This document shows positions 51,854 through 63,023 of a DNA stretch of 64,000 nucleotides, one piece after another. The translations under genes were made by a program, and so were the position numbers. This DNA comes from Gamsiella multidivaricata. Taxonomy: Eukaryota > Mortierellomycota > Mortierellomycetes > Mortierellales > Mortierellaceae. Positions within the stretch are counted from its first letter, which is position 1; every line of letters begins with the position of its first letter. Location of the stretch: NCBI RefSeq assembly GCF_025024155.1, contig NW_026251745.1, forward strand, positions 124,001 through 188,000, written 5' to 3'. The notes below the pieces were generated by a model, which saw nothing but the letters and a program-made list of their open reading frames with translations, was not told the origin of the DNA and did no database searches.

Positions 51854-53254
51854 ATGTCGCCTCCCTCCTCCAGCAGCAAGCACTCCGAGTCGGGCGTTGC
51901 TCGTCTCTGCGGTTCCGGAACCTCTGGATTCCTCGAGCTCATGATCTTCCATCCCATCGACACCGTCGCCAAGCGCCTCATGAGCAACCAGACTCGCGTA
52001 AGTCTCCTTGCTCCAACCCCGCTGCGCTGCTCTACACGCATCAAATGCCTGTTCAATTGATCGGGATGTGGGATATGAAAAAACTAGAATCCGGACCAGC
52101 AGCACGTTTTTTTATTCCTTCAGGTCTTCAGGAACCAAGACTAAATAACAACAAAAACAACAAAAACAAAAAACAATATACACATACACAAAAGCACAAA
52201 ACACGGAATTACCCTATCTGCTATCTTCATGGGCTATAGGAATGCAGTCGAACTCACAATCGATCATCTTTTTCTTTTGGGATCTATTAGCTCTTCGTGC
52301 CTGGTCAGCCCACCTCCGTCGGTATCGCCAACACGAACAAGGTCATCTTCAAGGATGCAGCCAACGCCGCATTTTTGAAGAGATATGCCTCCCTGTTCCC
52401 CGGTCTCGGATTCGCAGCCGGCTACAAGATTATGCAGCGTATCTACAAGTTCGGTGGTCAGCCCTTCGTAAACGAGTTCCTGAACCGCAACTACAAGAGC
52501 TCGTTCAACGGCGTCTTTGGCGAGAAGACCGGCAAGACGATCATGCACGCCACTGCCGGATCGGTGGTCGGAATCGGTGAGATTGCTCTCTTGCCCCTGG
52601 ATGTCCTTAAGATCAAGAAGCAGACCAACCCCGAGGCCTTCCGTGGCCGTGGTCTTTTCAAGATCGTCAAGGACGAGGGATTCGCCCTCTACCGGTATGT
52701 GCTTTTATCTCGTGCGATGCGGGATTTTTTTTTTTTTTTTATTTTTTTTTTTCTCTTGAAAGGCAATAGATATCCCTCCTTATACTTACAATCTTTCGCA
52801 CTCTTCCATTAATTAATGTAGTGGTGCTCTTTGGACTGCTGGTCGTAACGCACCTGGATCGTTTGCGCTGTTTGGAGGAAGTGCATTCGTCAAGGAGTGG
52901 ATCTTTGGATTGGAGGATTACAGCAAGGCGACGTTCTTCCAGAACTTCTGCGCGTCGATCGGAGGATCGATTGCGTCGATCACGGTTGCGGCCCCATTGG
53001 ATGTGGTCAAGACCCGTATCCAGAACCGTAACTTTGACAATCCCGAGGGCGGCATGAGCATCATCCGTAACATGGTCCGCAACGAGGGCTTTGGTGCGTT
53101 CTTCAAGGGTCTGCTGCCCAAGATCTTGGTCGTCGGACCCAAGCTGGTCTTCTCGTTCACGATCGCACAGCAGCTGATTCCTTTGTTCCACCATAAGTTT
53201 GAGGAGATGGGTGTCACCAACCTCGGCAACACCGTCAAGCCTGTCCAGCTTTAA
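51854..53254 (+). CDS. GGC1: Mitochondrial GTP/GDP carrier
   Basis: Three exons (51854-51997, 52291-52694, 52822-53254) give 326 residues and are frame-consistent. The three Px[D/E]xx[K/R] carrier motifs are HPIDTVAKRL, LPLDVLKIKKQ and APLDVVKTRIQ. Family-specific stretches FPGLGFAAGYKIMQRIYKFG, FGEKTGKTIMHA, and WTAGRNAPGSFALFGG match Ggc1 closely. It exchanges matrix GDP for cytosolic GTP across the inner membrane and affects iron handling in yeast. Codon bias indicates high expression. Intron 2 has T runs of about 18 and 12. Confidence 0.96.
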
Positions 53255-53621
53255 AATCCGACCCATTTTTTTTACTATAGACATCTAGACAGCCTTAGAT
53301 CAATGGACTTTAGTGACCTGTCATCTTTTTTTCTCATTCTTCATCCTCATTCTTCATCCTCATTCTTCATATATCCGCTTGTTTTTCTTGTACCATTCAA
53401 ATAAAAATAAAAGGCTCATCGCCGTTAACACTGATAGAGATAAGAAAGAGTTCTGCTCTCAGATAGTTAGTAATCCTCCAGATGGCCACAGCTTCAAATT
53501 GCTGACCAAAGAATGATATTTATCTTTCTGGTGTATCCGATGGGGAGGATGGGGAGATGATCTAGCTGCCGCTTCTGTTATCAGGCTCAAGAGCCAACCT
53601 TTTTTTTTTTTAAGCCAGGAA
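53255..53621. other. 3' region of GGC1
   Basis: It holds a short tandem repeat at 53333-53370 and T11 at 53600-53611. No gene. Confidence 0.5.
53333..53370. repeat. 13-bp tandem repeat, about three copies
   Basis: The unit CTCATTCTTCATC repeats in the GGC1 3' region. Confidence 0.85.
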
Positions 53622-53970
53622 CTTTATTGTAGCCTAGGCGGTGAATAATACTGAAAAGCCACGTATGGCATGTATGAAGAGTCTATGTAAGGTGTATAAA
53701 GATTTATCGGAGTTGGTGCTGTGCAACTATCCGAAGCGCGTTGGTGCGCATAGATCGCGCCACACCAGCACTATCGATAGGGCTGTCATTCAACACAAAA
53801 GTATAATGAATATCCCACACGGCTCTGACCCCGCATGCCACCAGTTGAGGCAGGTTGATGGAGCGGTGGAACTCTTGCTGGATGGTGACGCGCGGCAGAG
53901 ACAGCTCAGGTAGTGAACAGAGGTCCTCGTCGGTCCAAGCAGACTGCCTAGTGAAAGTTGACAGGTATGA
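53622..53970 (+). repeat. Left arm of a 349-bp inverted repeat
   Basis: The arm runs from CTTTATTGTAGCCTAGGCGG to TTGACAGGTATGA. The reverse complement recurs at 54124-54472 with the same length. By eye six bases differ and there is no net indel. The minus strand of this arm holds an ORF (start upstream at 54009, stop at 53704) with no recognised domain. Confidence 0.93.
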
Positions 53971-54123
53971 TGTCCATGCGGCTCGTTTCAGCGGGCAAAG
54001 GAAGACCATATGGCGCTTGTCTTCGACGTGAGAAAAGCGAACTGTCGGTGCCCACCATGGATTTTGCGTAAGGGAATGTACCCCTTAACACTAAATTTAT
54101 TTTAAGCCCAATGAAGATGCGTT

Positions 54124-54472
54124 TCATACCTGTCAACTTTCACTAGGCAGTCTGCTTGGACCGACGAGGACCTCTGTTCACTACCTGAGCTGTCTCTGCC
54201 GCGCGTCACCATCCAGCAAGAGTTCCACCGCTCCATCAGCCTGCCTCAACTGGTAGCATGCGGGGTCAGAACCGTGTGGGATATGCATTATACTTTTGTG
54301 TTGAATGACAGCCCTATCGATAGTGCTGGTGTGGCGCGATCTATGCGCACCAACGCGCTTCGGATAGTTGCACAGCACCAACTCCGATAAATCTTTATAC
54401 ACCTTACATAGACTCTACATACATGCCATACGTGGCTTTCCAGTATTATTCACCGCCTAGGCTACAATAAAG
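54124..54472 (-). repeat. Right arm of the inverted repeat
   Basis: Reverse complement of 53622-53970 across a 153-bp spacer, so one transcript could fold into a long hairpin. It ends 57 bp before the start codon of the second CRN gene, so it forms the promoter region. The same 87-codon frame stays open on the plus strand of this arm, ending in stop TAA near 54390. Confidence 0.93.
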
Positions 54473-54529
54473 CTTTTCTCACATCTCTCTTTCTCCACCC
54501 CGACCCTCAACCCACTCGACTCCCACACA

Positions 54530-57271
54530 ATGGCCGACGTCCTGAAACTCTTCTGTCTCGTCGAGGGGCATTCCACATCGAGAGCATTCTCAGTCAAGTT
54601 TTCCTCAGCAGACACAGTCGACGACCTTAAGAACCTTATCAAGGCCCAACAGACTTCCGAATTTGATGGCATTGACGCAAATGCGCTCACTCTCTGGCTC
54701 GTTTCGATCCCTGTCCTCGACGACGAGGATGATGGAGAGTCCGCAATTATGCTCCACAGTCTGAACGAAAAGAAGAAGCTTAAGCCGACAACAGATCTTT
54801 CCGAGGTGTTCACTGAAGGGGCACCCAAAAAGACGATTCACATCATTGTACAACGGCCTGTACCAGGTAATGGAGCCCATTAGTTATTGCAGATCTTTTG
54901 AACACGCATGCTCTGATTCATCCTGCTCATTTCTCTTGTATCTCTTATGCTCCAGGTCCTTTCGCTGCGCCTCGCCCTGTTTCCTCTTTCCTTCGCGCTG
55001 CCTCTCCAACATGTAAGCGGATGATGGCTGATGATGGCTGATGATGGCTGATTTGAGGCCCATGCGTCTGCGAAGATCTACTTGACAGAATGATACTGAT
55101 CATCTCTCAATGCTGTAAAGACAAAGAACTAGACGCCATAATCAAGGATGTTGTAAAGCAGTTTTTTGCTCCCGAGTCCTTCGCCGCTCTCTTTCTCGAT
55201 TCCTACGTGCAAGGTCAGCAGGGACTACCAACCACGACGGATGGCATCTGTGGCCTACCAAGGATGTGGCGTCGTGGAAGGCGCAGAGCACCCGAGTCGC
55301 ATCCGAGCCTCCTCTTGCTGGACCTACCACTGCCTCCAGAAAGTGCAGACCATCTAGTCCCTGAACGATTTAGATCAAACGCCGTACTGAACCTGCTCGA
55401 GGAATCGTTAATGCGAGACATTCCCATTTTCGGCGTTAGCGGATGTGGAAAGACTCGCTCCGTGATAGAGGTCCTCTGTCTACAATGGGGGTTCTACTTC
55501 AATGCATCGGCGGATGACATTGGATCGGACGATCTCAATATTTTCGCAGGGATCATCACTGAGGAAACGTCGGTAGAACTAGGGACAAGTGCCAACACGG
55601 TTTTTGCAAGGAAAATGACCCTCTTGCTCTTCCTCTCTCGGCTCTTGATCTTCAACTACTGCTTGCAGGTCCCAGGCTGCCGACAGACGTTTACGAGTGC
55701 AAGTTGGGCCATACTACAAGTCTGTGCACCTATACTCCAGGAGCCCCAGGATGTCTTCTCGGTGCTATCCAAGGAACTGTTCGACCTATTGCAAGTGCGT
55801 TCAATTGATGAGGAGGCTCTGGAAACCGTTGTCCAGAGGGAGTTCCAGTCAGTACGAGACCGTCTTGCAGCCCATGGCTACCCCAACTTTTCAACCGCCA
55901 CCATGTTGCGGCTGGTCTTGGACAAGGCCCAGATTCTAGGCGACTGGGGCCCCACACTATTTCAATCATTATTCCAGGGATCTGAGAAGCGGCCCATGTC
56001 TCCTATGCTGGATGGATTTCGAGGAGTTGGCAATCTATATAATTTTACAATCATCTATTGTGGTACAGGATTGAGCATCCGAACTCCTCGAAGTGGGATG
56101 GAGGCCGCCGGCGGTGACATAAAGGAAATAGGTTCAGCGATGTTCACATACGTCGAGTTCCTGGGATGGACCAGCCGAGAATCGATACATTCATACATCG
56201 ATCGGGTGAAGGAGCAGCTGTCGGATGACGAGTCGAAACAAGCAATGGACACGTTGCTGCAAGAACAGTTCTTGATGAGCCGTTTGCTTTGAAGGCAGTC
56301 GTGAACTACTTCCAGGTAAAGGATCGACTATTTGTTGCTGCTGCAGAACGGGCGATGCTGCACTCGACCGATGCTTCGGTGCATGGAAACATGTGGGAGA
56401 CCATGATGCCGGCTGTCTTCGTGGAAACATTCAAGGATCGTCCTCTCTCGTCTTGGCGTCTGCTGCCTAACGACAGCATCCCCGATCTGCTCGCTGGCCA
56501 GGTGACGATTGTGGGGTACAATGAGAAGGACCCGAAGCTCGGAATCTCATACCGCAGCATCACAACAGAGGAGTTTATGAAGGCACACGTCAAACACAAC
56601 TCGAAGCAAGGAGACAAAGCCATTCCCCCGTTCCACTTCCCAGACCCCCAAGTCTCTGACCCTGACGTTATTTTCTTCATCCAGTCAACGGACAGTATTT
56701 CCCAGTGTTTGTCCAACTCAAACTGCGACAAGTACTTCCACGCAGTGACGCCGAGCAAGCGCTCGCAACGATCAGCGGTCGTACTGTCGAGGAGAAGCAG
56801 AAGCAGGAGAAGCAGAAGCAGGAGAAGCTGGAGCAGGAGATGTCGAAGCGGGAAAAGTTGGAGCAGGAGAAGCAGAAGCAGGAGAAGAAGCAGCAAAAGA
56901 GAGCGAGGCAGAAGAAGTCAAGGCGAGAGAAGTTGAGACAGGAGAAGCTGGAGCAAGAAACAGAGTATCAAAAGCCAGAAAAGCAAAAGCCGCCAGAACT
57001 TCAAGACTACTGTCCCACCAAAGTCTATATTAGCATGATAATCACCTACCCTGCAGTGGTGGTCAGCTTCCGAGGCCCGATCCGCCCTGACCCTGAACCA
57101 GAGCTTGCTGAACTCCATCGTGTTATCATCAGAGTGGACGACAGCAACTTTGCGCAGATCTTCCCGGAATATCATGTCAAGTTCCTCGACGGGCTTAAGC
57201 ATTTTAAGCGAAACGCGGAAGATCAACAAGGCCAGGGTCGGCATAAAAGGCTGTGGGCCGATTGCAAATAG
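54530..57271 (+). pseudogene. Second Crinkler (CRN) effector-type gene with frameshifts
   Basis: Exon 1 (54530-54866) encodes an intact CRN header: LKLFCLVEGHS, VDDLKNLIKAQ, LTLWLVSIPV, LNEKKKLKP, IHIIVQRP. Exon 2 (54956-55012) and exon 3 (from 55121) join in frame. Exon 3 is the P-loop NTPase with intact Walker A GVSGCGKTRS (about 55430). Its frame ends at a stop at 56290-56292. Family-like sequence (VLDEPFALKAV) goes on in the next frame from about 56270. A second break near 56695 moves the nuclease motif (DVIFFI, then VFVQLKLR) to yet another frame, which stays open to 57271 through a Lys/Glu/Gln repeat. The stretch usually found between these NTPase parts seems missing at 56265, suggesting a deletion. 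The product as annotated would lose the nuclease. Confidence 0.78.
55021..55050. repeat. 10-bp tandem repeat in a CRN intron
   Basis: Three perfect copies of ATGATGGCTG inside the second intron of the CRN gene. Confidence 0.9.
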
Positions 57272-60200
57272 ACTATGTCTGACCCGATGCCTCCTGGATA
57301 TTGATCGTTATGAGCACATCCTTTGCATTTACTACCAAGAGATGTATCGCGGCATTTGTCGAAGAAAATTGCCTAAGAAATGACTTACTTGCACTATTTG
57401 TCGCTATATGAAGCACACTGCTGTTGTGGTGGTGGAAAAAAGACGAAGCACAGGACTTCAGGATAGCAATAGCAGGATCGAGCATGGCCCTCTGGCGGGG
57501 TTCGACCGAAATAAAGATGCGCTTTTTCCTTTCTTTACTATCAAATACAGCGAGAGGTAGAAACTGAATACGTGTGAACCCACGATGTCCGCGGCCTCAT
57601 GTCTCATCTGAATGGCATCGCACTCTTGCACTCCTACATTCGTACACTCCCGTAGCGGCTCTTGCAATTGCACACTCGCTGGACTGTCTGGGTATTCGAC
57701 CTGACACGGAAATGGTGGCTGTGCTGCTTGTGCTACATATTCAGCTGTGCTATGCTGTGCTATGCTGTGTTATGTTGCCTGCGTCCATCTAAAGGCCATG
57801 GATTCAAAGCATATATGGACAGGGTCGATGGGCAATGGATGGTCGACTCCCATGCGAGAGAGACGCGTCCTACTGCTCCCCACAAGGAATCCAAGTGTAC
57901 GGAGTAAGACTACAGAAGCGATTCGGGTAGAGGTGAGCTGAAAGGACCACTGTTGGAATGGATATGAGGCCCAGATGCAAAGCACACTAACAGTGAGATC
58001 TCTGGGATTGTGGTCTCGAGAAAGGGCCTTGCTCCGTCGCAGGAGAAAAGGGAAGAAAGAGAGGACTAGCACTAGAGTCCTCGCCAGTAAGTAACGCCTC
58101 ATATATTTATAGAATACGTTTTTAAATTCAAACCAGATGTATTTTTCAGGTCTATTCTTCACGTCTACGCCATCCTCGGCAGGGAATTCTCAACACTATC
58201 ACACCATCGTCGTCGATGGTTTCATAGCCGCGCGTCTCTTGGGTGAAATATTTAGAAGCTGGATCTTGGCTGGCGTGGCCTTTGTGGGCGTGACGACTAG
58301 CCCCTTGAGAGCAGGGGATCCAGCAGGAGTAGATACGTCTTCCCGTCTAGACATAGGTTACGCGTCTTAAAAGTCGTCTAGGGATTGAGGGGGAGATGAT
58401 GGATGAGGCAGTTGTGCAGGCGGAAAGGCTTCACATGGATTTTAAAAAAAATGCGTTTGGATCGATTCTCTATTTTAGAAATTCGAGAATTATTAGGGGC
58501 TGTTTTTTGGGGACATATTTCATCCTGAATTTCAGTGGCTTAACGGGATTATTGAATTGTAAAAAATATTTCGGGCATTACTTTTTGGCGAGGACTTAAT
58601 TACAACAATGGGAGATACGAGGACGCGCTCAGGTCAGGGGACAACTCGGTCAAAAGAAGCTCTGCCCTGACTCCTGTGCGTAGACCAACGGCTGTCGAGG
58701 GGGTACTTTTCTTGATCCTCCGCGCTCGATCATTATAGGACCATGATCGTTACCTTGTCAATCCTTGCTGTGTTCAACAGACGAATAGCAAGCGCAAGGG
58801 GGGACGCTTGTAAAAATGCCTTTTGATCCTGAGGGACGTGGGCGCTCGGGGCGGACTAGCAGCGACCTTGGGGTGCAGAGGTCCGAGCGCTGTGATCCAG
58901 TCTCTACTCTTACTGGGCGATGAGTATGAGGGTCAGCTATGGTAGAGTATACCAGAGACAGCATGGTAGAGTGTGATGGGACGTGGGTGCGTAGAGCGAG
59001 TTGATGGATCGCGCGGTGGCAAGTGTGTCCCGTCTTTTCTCTAGTATTAGGGAACTCTCTGTGAGTGCTAATACCCTGTTGATATATTCCTTCTACTGTC
59101 CAGCTCCATCATCAGCTCTATCAACACGCGTGTCAATCCCATCGCTTGTTCTGTTTATTGACTCCTTGTTCATTGTTCCCTCTTGACACTGCTTCGCCAA
59201 AGGAAATGGCTGATACTACCTGGACTTGCACCAAATACCGACGCACTCATGTCCTTGAGTACCATGTTGATACTTTCAAGCCGGTTCTGCGTATGCCATA
59301 TTGGACTAGAATCATGCAACAGTGCTGAACATCTAGTCGTAACATTAGACTTTTAGCTAGAGATGCCTATTCATTTTATTCATTTTCAAATACAACCGCT
59401 GAATCATTGAAATGCGTATTTAGCCTTCCTTCTACAAACCAGTGTTCGCCGTTTGTCAATATGACCTCCAGTTCAAAGGAATTTTGAGCTTCAGCGTTTT
59501 CTACATACAGTCGCTACTCGATGTCCCGCACTATAGCGCAATGCAGCGTGACCCATCATAGACTATCAGCAAGAAAGTTAAATAGAGTGGAAAAAGGGCC
59601 CTGCCTGCCTTTTTATTCCCCCATTCCCCATCATGCGCAGCCTAAACTCAATTGCATTACTCCAGCACGGCTCTGTACCAAAGTGCTCAAGTCCCACATC
59701 CGCTACGCCGCACTATCCTTGCCAACCATACACTGTTTTCAATCTTGCATCGTTTGATCAAGCATATACTGGCGATGGAATAACAGTATCCAAGACCTTC
59801 AGCACAATTACCAGCAAAGTTATCCGGAATCGCAACAGTTACGAGGTCAGTGCAAGATCCAAGGTAGCGCCGTAAAACGAACTTGACAGAATTCTGGCCC
59901 TCTATCCTGCTGATGAAGCATCGATGTCGATCCTTGGCAACCAGGTTTTAAGCAAACATCTGGAGCGCCTAGCATATTCGCTGCCGTCCTACATCGCGGC
60001 GGCGAACAATTCTGTTTTGCGAGATTCATCGGCCAGGCGCTCTCGAGTGCCGGCGGAATAGGTTAATATTGAAGCCTGTCTGGGAACTCCAATTGTGTAT
60101 TTAATAAAGCTATGCTATTTGGCCTCGAAAGCCGAACATCTCAATTTGTGAAATGAAATGGTGTACCAAGTCTCAAGTGGCCTTTGATACATGGCTTCGA

Positions 60201-60603
60201 ATCGTTGTTGTGCTGAAAGACGAACTCGTCCCTGGCCTGGCCCTAACCCTTCAACTGACATCTGCAGATCCTGCTGAAGATCCTTGACACGAAGTACATT
60301 GGGTACTGGTGTGTTGGGAGCCGCCTGGTTTTTTTTTTCCACACTTCAAGAAGTACTGTTGTTGAATCTGCCCGCACTAAATGTCCAAGAAGCTATTGGC
60401 TTCGCTACTTCCTGGCAAAGGCCTATTCTTGGCCAAGTCTTTTTTTTTTTTTTTTTTTTTTGTTCTGAGGTGTTCCATTGGCGACATTCAAAAGCCTCGT
60501 TCAAATCCATCCTTAAAAAGGACCATCGGCCTCTTCATTTTTTTTTTCTTCCTCTTTCTTCTCCACAAGTTGGTCTCCTCCTGCCGTCTCTCGACACAGC
60601 CAC

Positions 60604-60635
<32 letters not shown>
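57272..60635. other. Gene-poor region downstream of the second CRN gene
   Basis: 3.4 kb without a supported gene. Features seen: a TGCTATGCTG repeat at 57743-57772; AT-rich blocks at 58430-58610; and a degenerate coding-like stretch at about 59880-59985 (LDRILALYPADEA, LSKHLERLAYS). That stretch weakly recalls the C-terminal part of type-B carboxylesterases but is broken by stops. T runs precede the next gene (60440-60460, 60606-60628). It reads like an erosion zone next to effector genes. Confidence 0.45.
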
Positions 60636-61340
60636 ATGTCCGCCGGTACGACTGCACCCTTCACCCGCGAGACCGCCCGCTGCATGGGTCCCTACACCCT
60701 CTCGGAAGAACCCACGGGCCTATACATGACCGCCGTCGAATTCTCAGACATCCCAGAAATGGTCCGCCTCCTCAACATCAACCAAGACGTCTACAACGGC
60801 TCTGCGCTTTTCCAGTATCCATACCTCGACACCCACGCCCGCGATCGTATTCAGCGTGCACACGATATCCTTACCCGCACGGGGATCAACACTCATTTTG
60901 CCCTCCGCCTCTCTCCCACGACCTCCTCCCCTCTGATCGGATGGGCACATCTACATTTCGAACACTATAACCCTCCTCAACATCTTCCACCGGTGCACCC
61001 CGAGACAGGAAGGCCCTTGAGGGTCGCAGAGATCGGGTACTGGTTGAGTCCAGAACATACCGGTCGAGGGTATGCGGCCAAGATGGCGAGGTATCTCGTG
61101 CACGAGATCGCGTTTGGGGAGGAATCGAACGAAGGGATGGGGTGTGATATCGTACGAGCGGTTTCCTATGTCGAGAACATGGCCTCGAGGAAAGTTGCGG
61201 AAAGGGCCGGGATGGAGCTCGAGTTGGAGACTAGAGCGATTTGGATACCCAAGTTACAGACCATGCGGAATGTGTGCTGCTATGCAGTGCACAAGGATCC
61301 GGCCACCAAGAGCATCGTCAAAGAGAATTATGACTATTAG
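60636..61340 (+). CDS. GNAT-family N-acetyltransferase (RimJ/RimL type)
   Basis: A single exon of 234 residues starting MSAGTTAPFTRE, directly after a T23/A8 stretch. The frame is open further upstream only through poly-Phe and poly-Lys, so the ATG at 60636 is preferred. Core GNAT motifs are VRLLNINQDVY, IGWAHLHFEHY, the strand VAEIGYWLSPEHTGRGYAAKM with the acetyl-CoA pyrophosphate loop HTGRGYAA, and SYVENMASRKVAERAGME. It transfers acetyl from acetyl-CoA to an amine; the target is unknown. A paralogue of bacterial RimJ/RimL-like enzymes is common in fungi. Confidence 0.88.
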   Translation: MSAGTTAPFTRETARCMGPYTLSEEPTGLYMTAVEFSDIPEMVRLLNINQDVYNGSALFQYPYLDTHARDRIQRAHDILTRTGINTHFALRLSPTTSSPLIGWAHLHFEHYNPPQHLPPVHPETGRPLRVAEIGYWLSPEHTGRGYAAKMARYLVHEIAFGEESNEGMGCDIVRAVSYVENMASRKVAERAGMELELETRAIWIPKLQTMRNVCCYAVHKDPATKSIVKENYDY

Positions 61341-61392
61341 AACCATCGGAGTCATTAGAGCCATTAGAGCCATTAGAACCACTAGAGCTATT
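61336..61392. repeat. 9-bp tandem repeat at the GNAT stop codon
   Basis: Imperfect copies of CATTAGAGC run from the stop codon of the acetyltransferase into its 3' region. Confidence 0.7.
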
Positions 61393-61990
61393 AAAGGACA
61401 GCCCTTCTTTCTTCGCACCAAAAAAAAAAAAAAAGTATTGGCCGGACAGGTTGAGGTGGAGGATCGCACATAAGCTTCAGTAAATTCGAGGTTTAAGAGA
61501 TGACTCTTTAAGATCCGGCATGGCACAATAGTCAGTGTCATAATCGTAGCCGTATATGGTCGCGTATTGCAGATATGGATACTTTTATTTGCAATAAGTC
61601 AACTTTTTACAAAATGTACAAGTGCTTCGTGGAATTTTTTTTTTTGAAAGAGGTCTGAAATCATCAAGGAATCCCAAAGAACGGGAGAGAAAGTTAAAAG
61701 GGAACAGAAACACAGGAATTAGAAAACGATCGCTCACCCAAAGAGTGCGTATGATAACAATGAGAAAATAGAAAAACAAGGAACGCCAGATCCGGTCGAG
61801 AGAAAGAAAAAGAACAATCGCGCTGACATATTTCTTCTTCCGCTTCCCATCCAGCCTTCTTTTTTTTCCCATCGAAATCAAACATCATTCTCGCATGCCT
61901 TTGCAATCGCTCCATTGCCTCCTGGGCCTTCTATCCATTGCTCTCGCTCTCGCTCCTCAGGCTTGGAGTGACACACAACGCGAAGGAAAT
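61341..61990. other. Convergent region between the GNAT gene and SOD1
   Basis: 650 bp with an A15 run (61420-61434) and T runs near 61636 and 61860. A plus-strand ORF from 61895 with a signal-like start is antisense to SOD1 exon 3 and not supported. Confidence 0.5.
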
Positions 61991-63023
61991 TTACTTGGTG
62001 ATACCAATGACACCGCAGGCAAGACGGCCTCCAGCGTTGCCGGTGCTGGACGAGAGCTCGTGTCCTCCAAGTCCGAGATCATCCTCACCCTCGTGGACGA
62101 CAACAGTGCGACTATAATTCGATGCAATTGATTATTAGCATGAGCAATCCATACAACTTTTTTGATAAAAATCCAATCATCATAAAAATATCGCAGATGG
62201 ACAGCCAAAGAACGATTCTTACCCGATGATGCTGTGGGGTCCAATGAGCTTGATCTGAGAGTCGGTGATTTCGAGGGCGGCCTTGCCGTCAGCAGTGGCG
62301 TTGACGTTGCCGAGATCACCGGCGTGGCGGACCTGGGCGTCGGGAGCACCGTGGGTCTGGCCGTGGGGGTTGAAGTGGGCACCGGCAGACATGCATCCGT
62401 TGGTGTTGTCACCGAACTCGCTATTTACGGCAAAGATAGGGAAATAAAAGGCATCGTTTGTCGTTAGGGGCGTGCGATCCACTTTTTTTTGGGTCTCAAA
62501 AGGAACAAAAAAAAAGAAAAAAGGAAAAAAAAGACACCAAAGCGGCGGGAGATGGATCTGTTCTCACGCGTATTTTCAAGATGCACCTCAACCAGCCATC
62601 TTGATCACTTTAATCCATCTTTGAAATGAAAGAACGCTCATAGTAGAAGAGACGATCGCCTTTCGCTTTCGATCGCACCCGGGGTGATGGATAGGAACCA
62701 TATTGGTTGATGTTTTCTTGTTGTTCAAGGAGCCCGTTAGAAACCTTAGAGCCGAACGCGCAAAGAAATTCGCGTGTCGAGAACACATCAATGATGTGTC
62801 AAGAAAAACAATAGAACAGCCCTGGATTGACCTCGCGATGGAGTAATGTAGTGTAGGATGCAAAGAGGACTTACTGGACGTGGAATCCGTGCTTGCCCGC
62901 GGGCAGGCCAGCGAGCTCGGCCTTGACGTGGACGGGAGCGGACTCGTTCTCCTGGGTGAAGTGGATGGTTCCAGAGACGTTCTTCTCGTTGGAACGGAAG
63001 ACGCAAACAGCCTTGACAGTCAT
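61991..63023 (-). CDS. SOD1: Cu/Zn superoxide dismutase
   Basis: Three exons (63023-62875, 62420-62223, 62111-61991) give 155 residues and are frame-consistent. Metal ligands and signatures are present: GFHVHEFGD (His48, His50), [34 protein letters not shown], and [14 protein letters not shown]. It disproportionates superoxide to oxygen and hydrogen peroxide in the cytosol and intermembrane space. Strong codon bias fits high expression. Confidence 0.98.

Noticed and set aside
60381..60635. N-terminal extension of the acetyltransferase
   Set aside because: The extension is poly-Phe and poly-Lys from homopolymers; the GNAT fold starts after the ATG at 60636.
61895..62131. Short plus-strand ORF with a signal-peptide-like start
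   Set aside because: It overlaps SOD1 exon 3 in antisense. The SOD1 reading is unambiguous.
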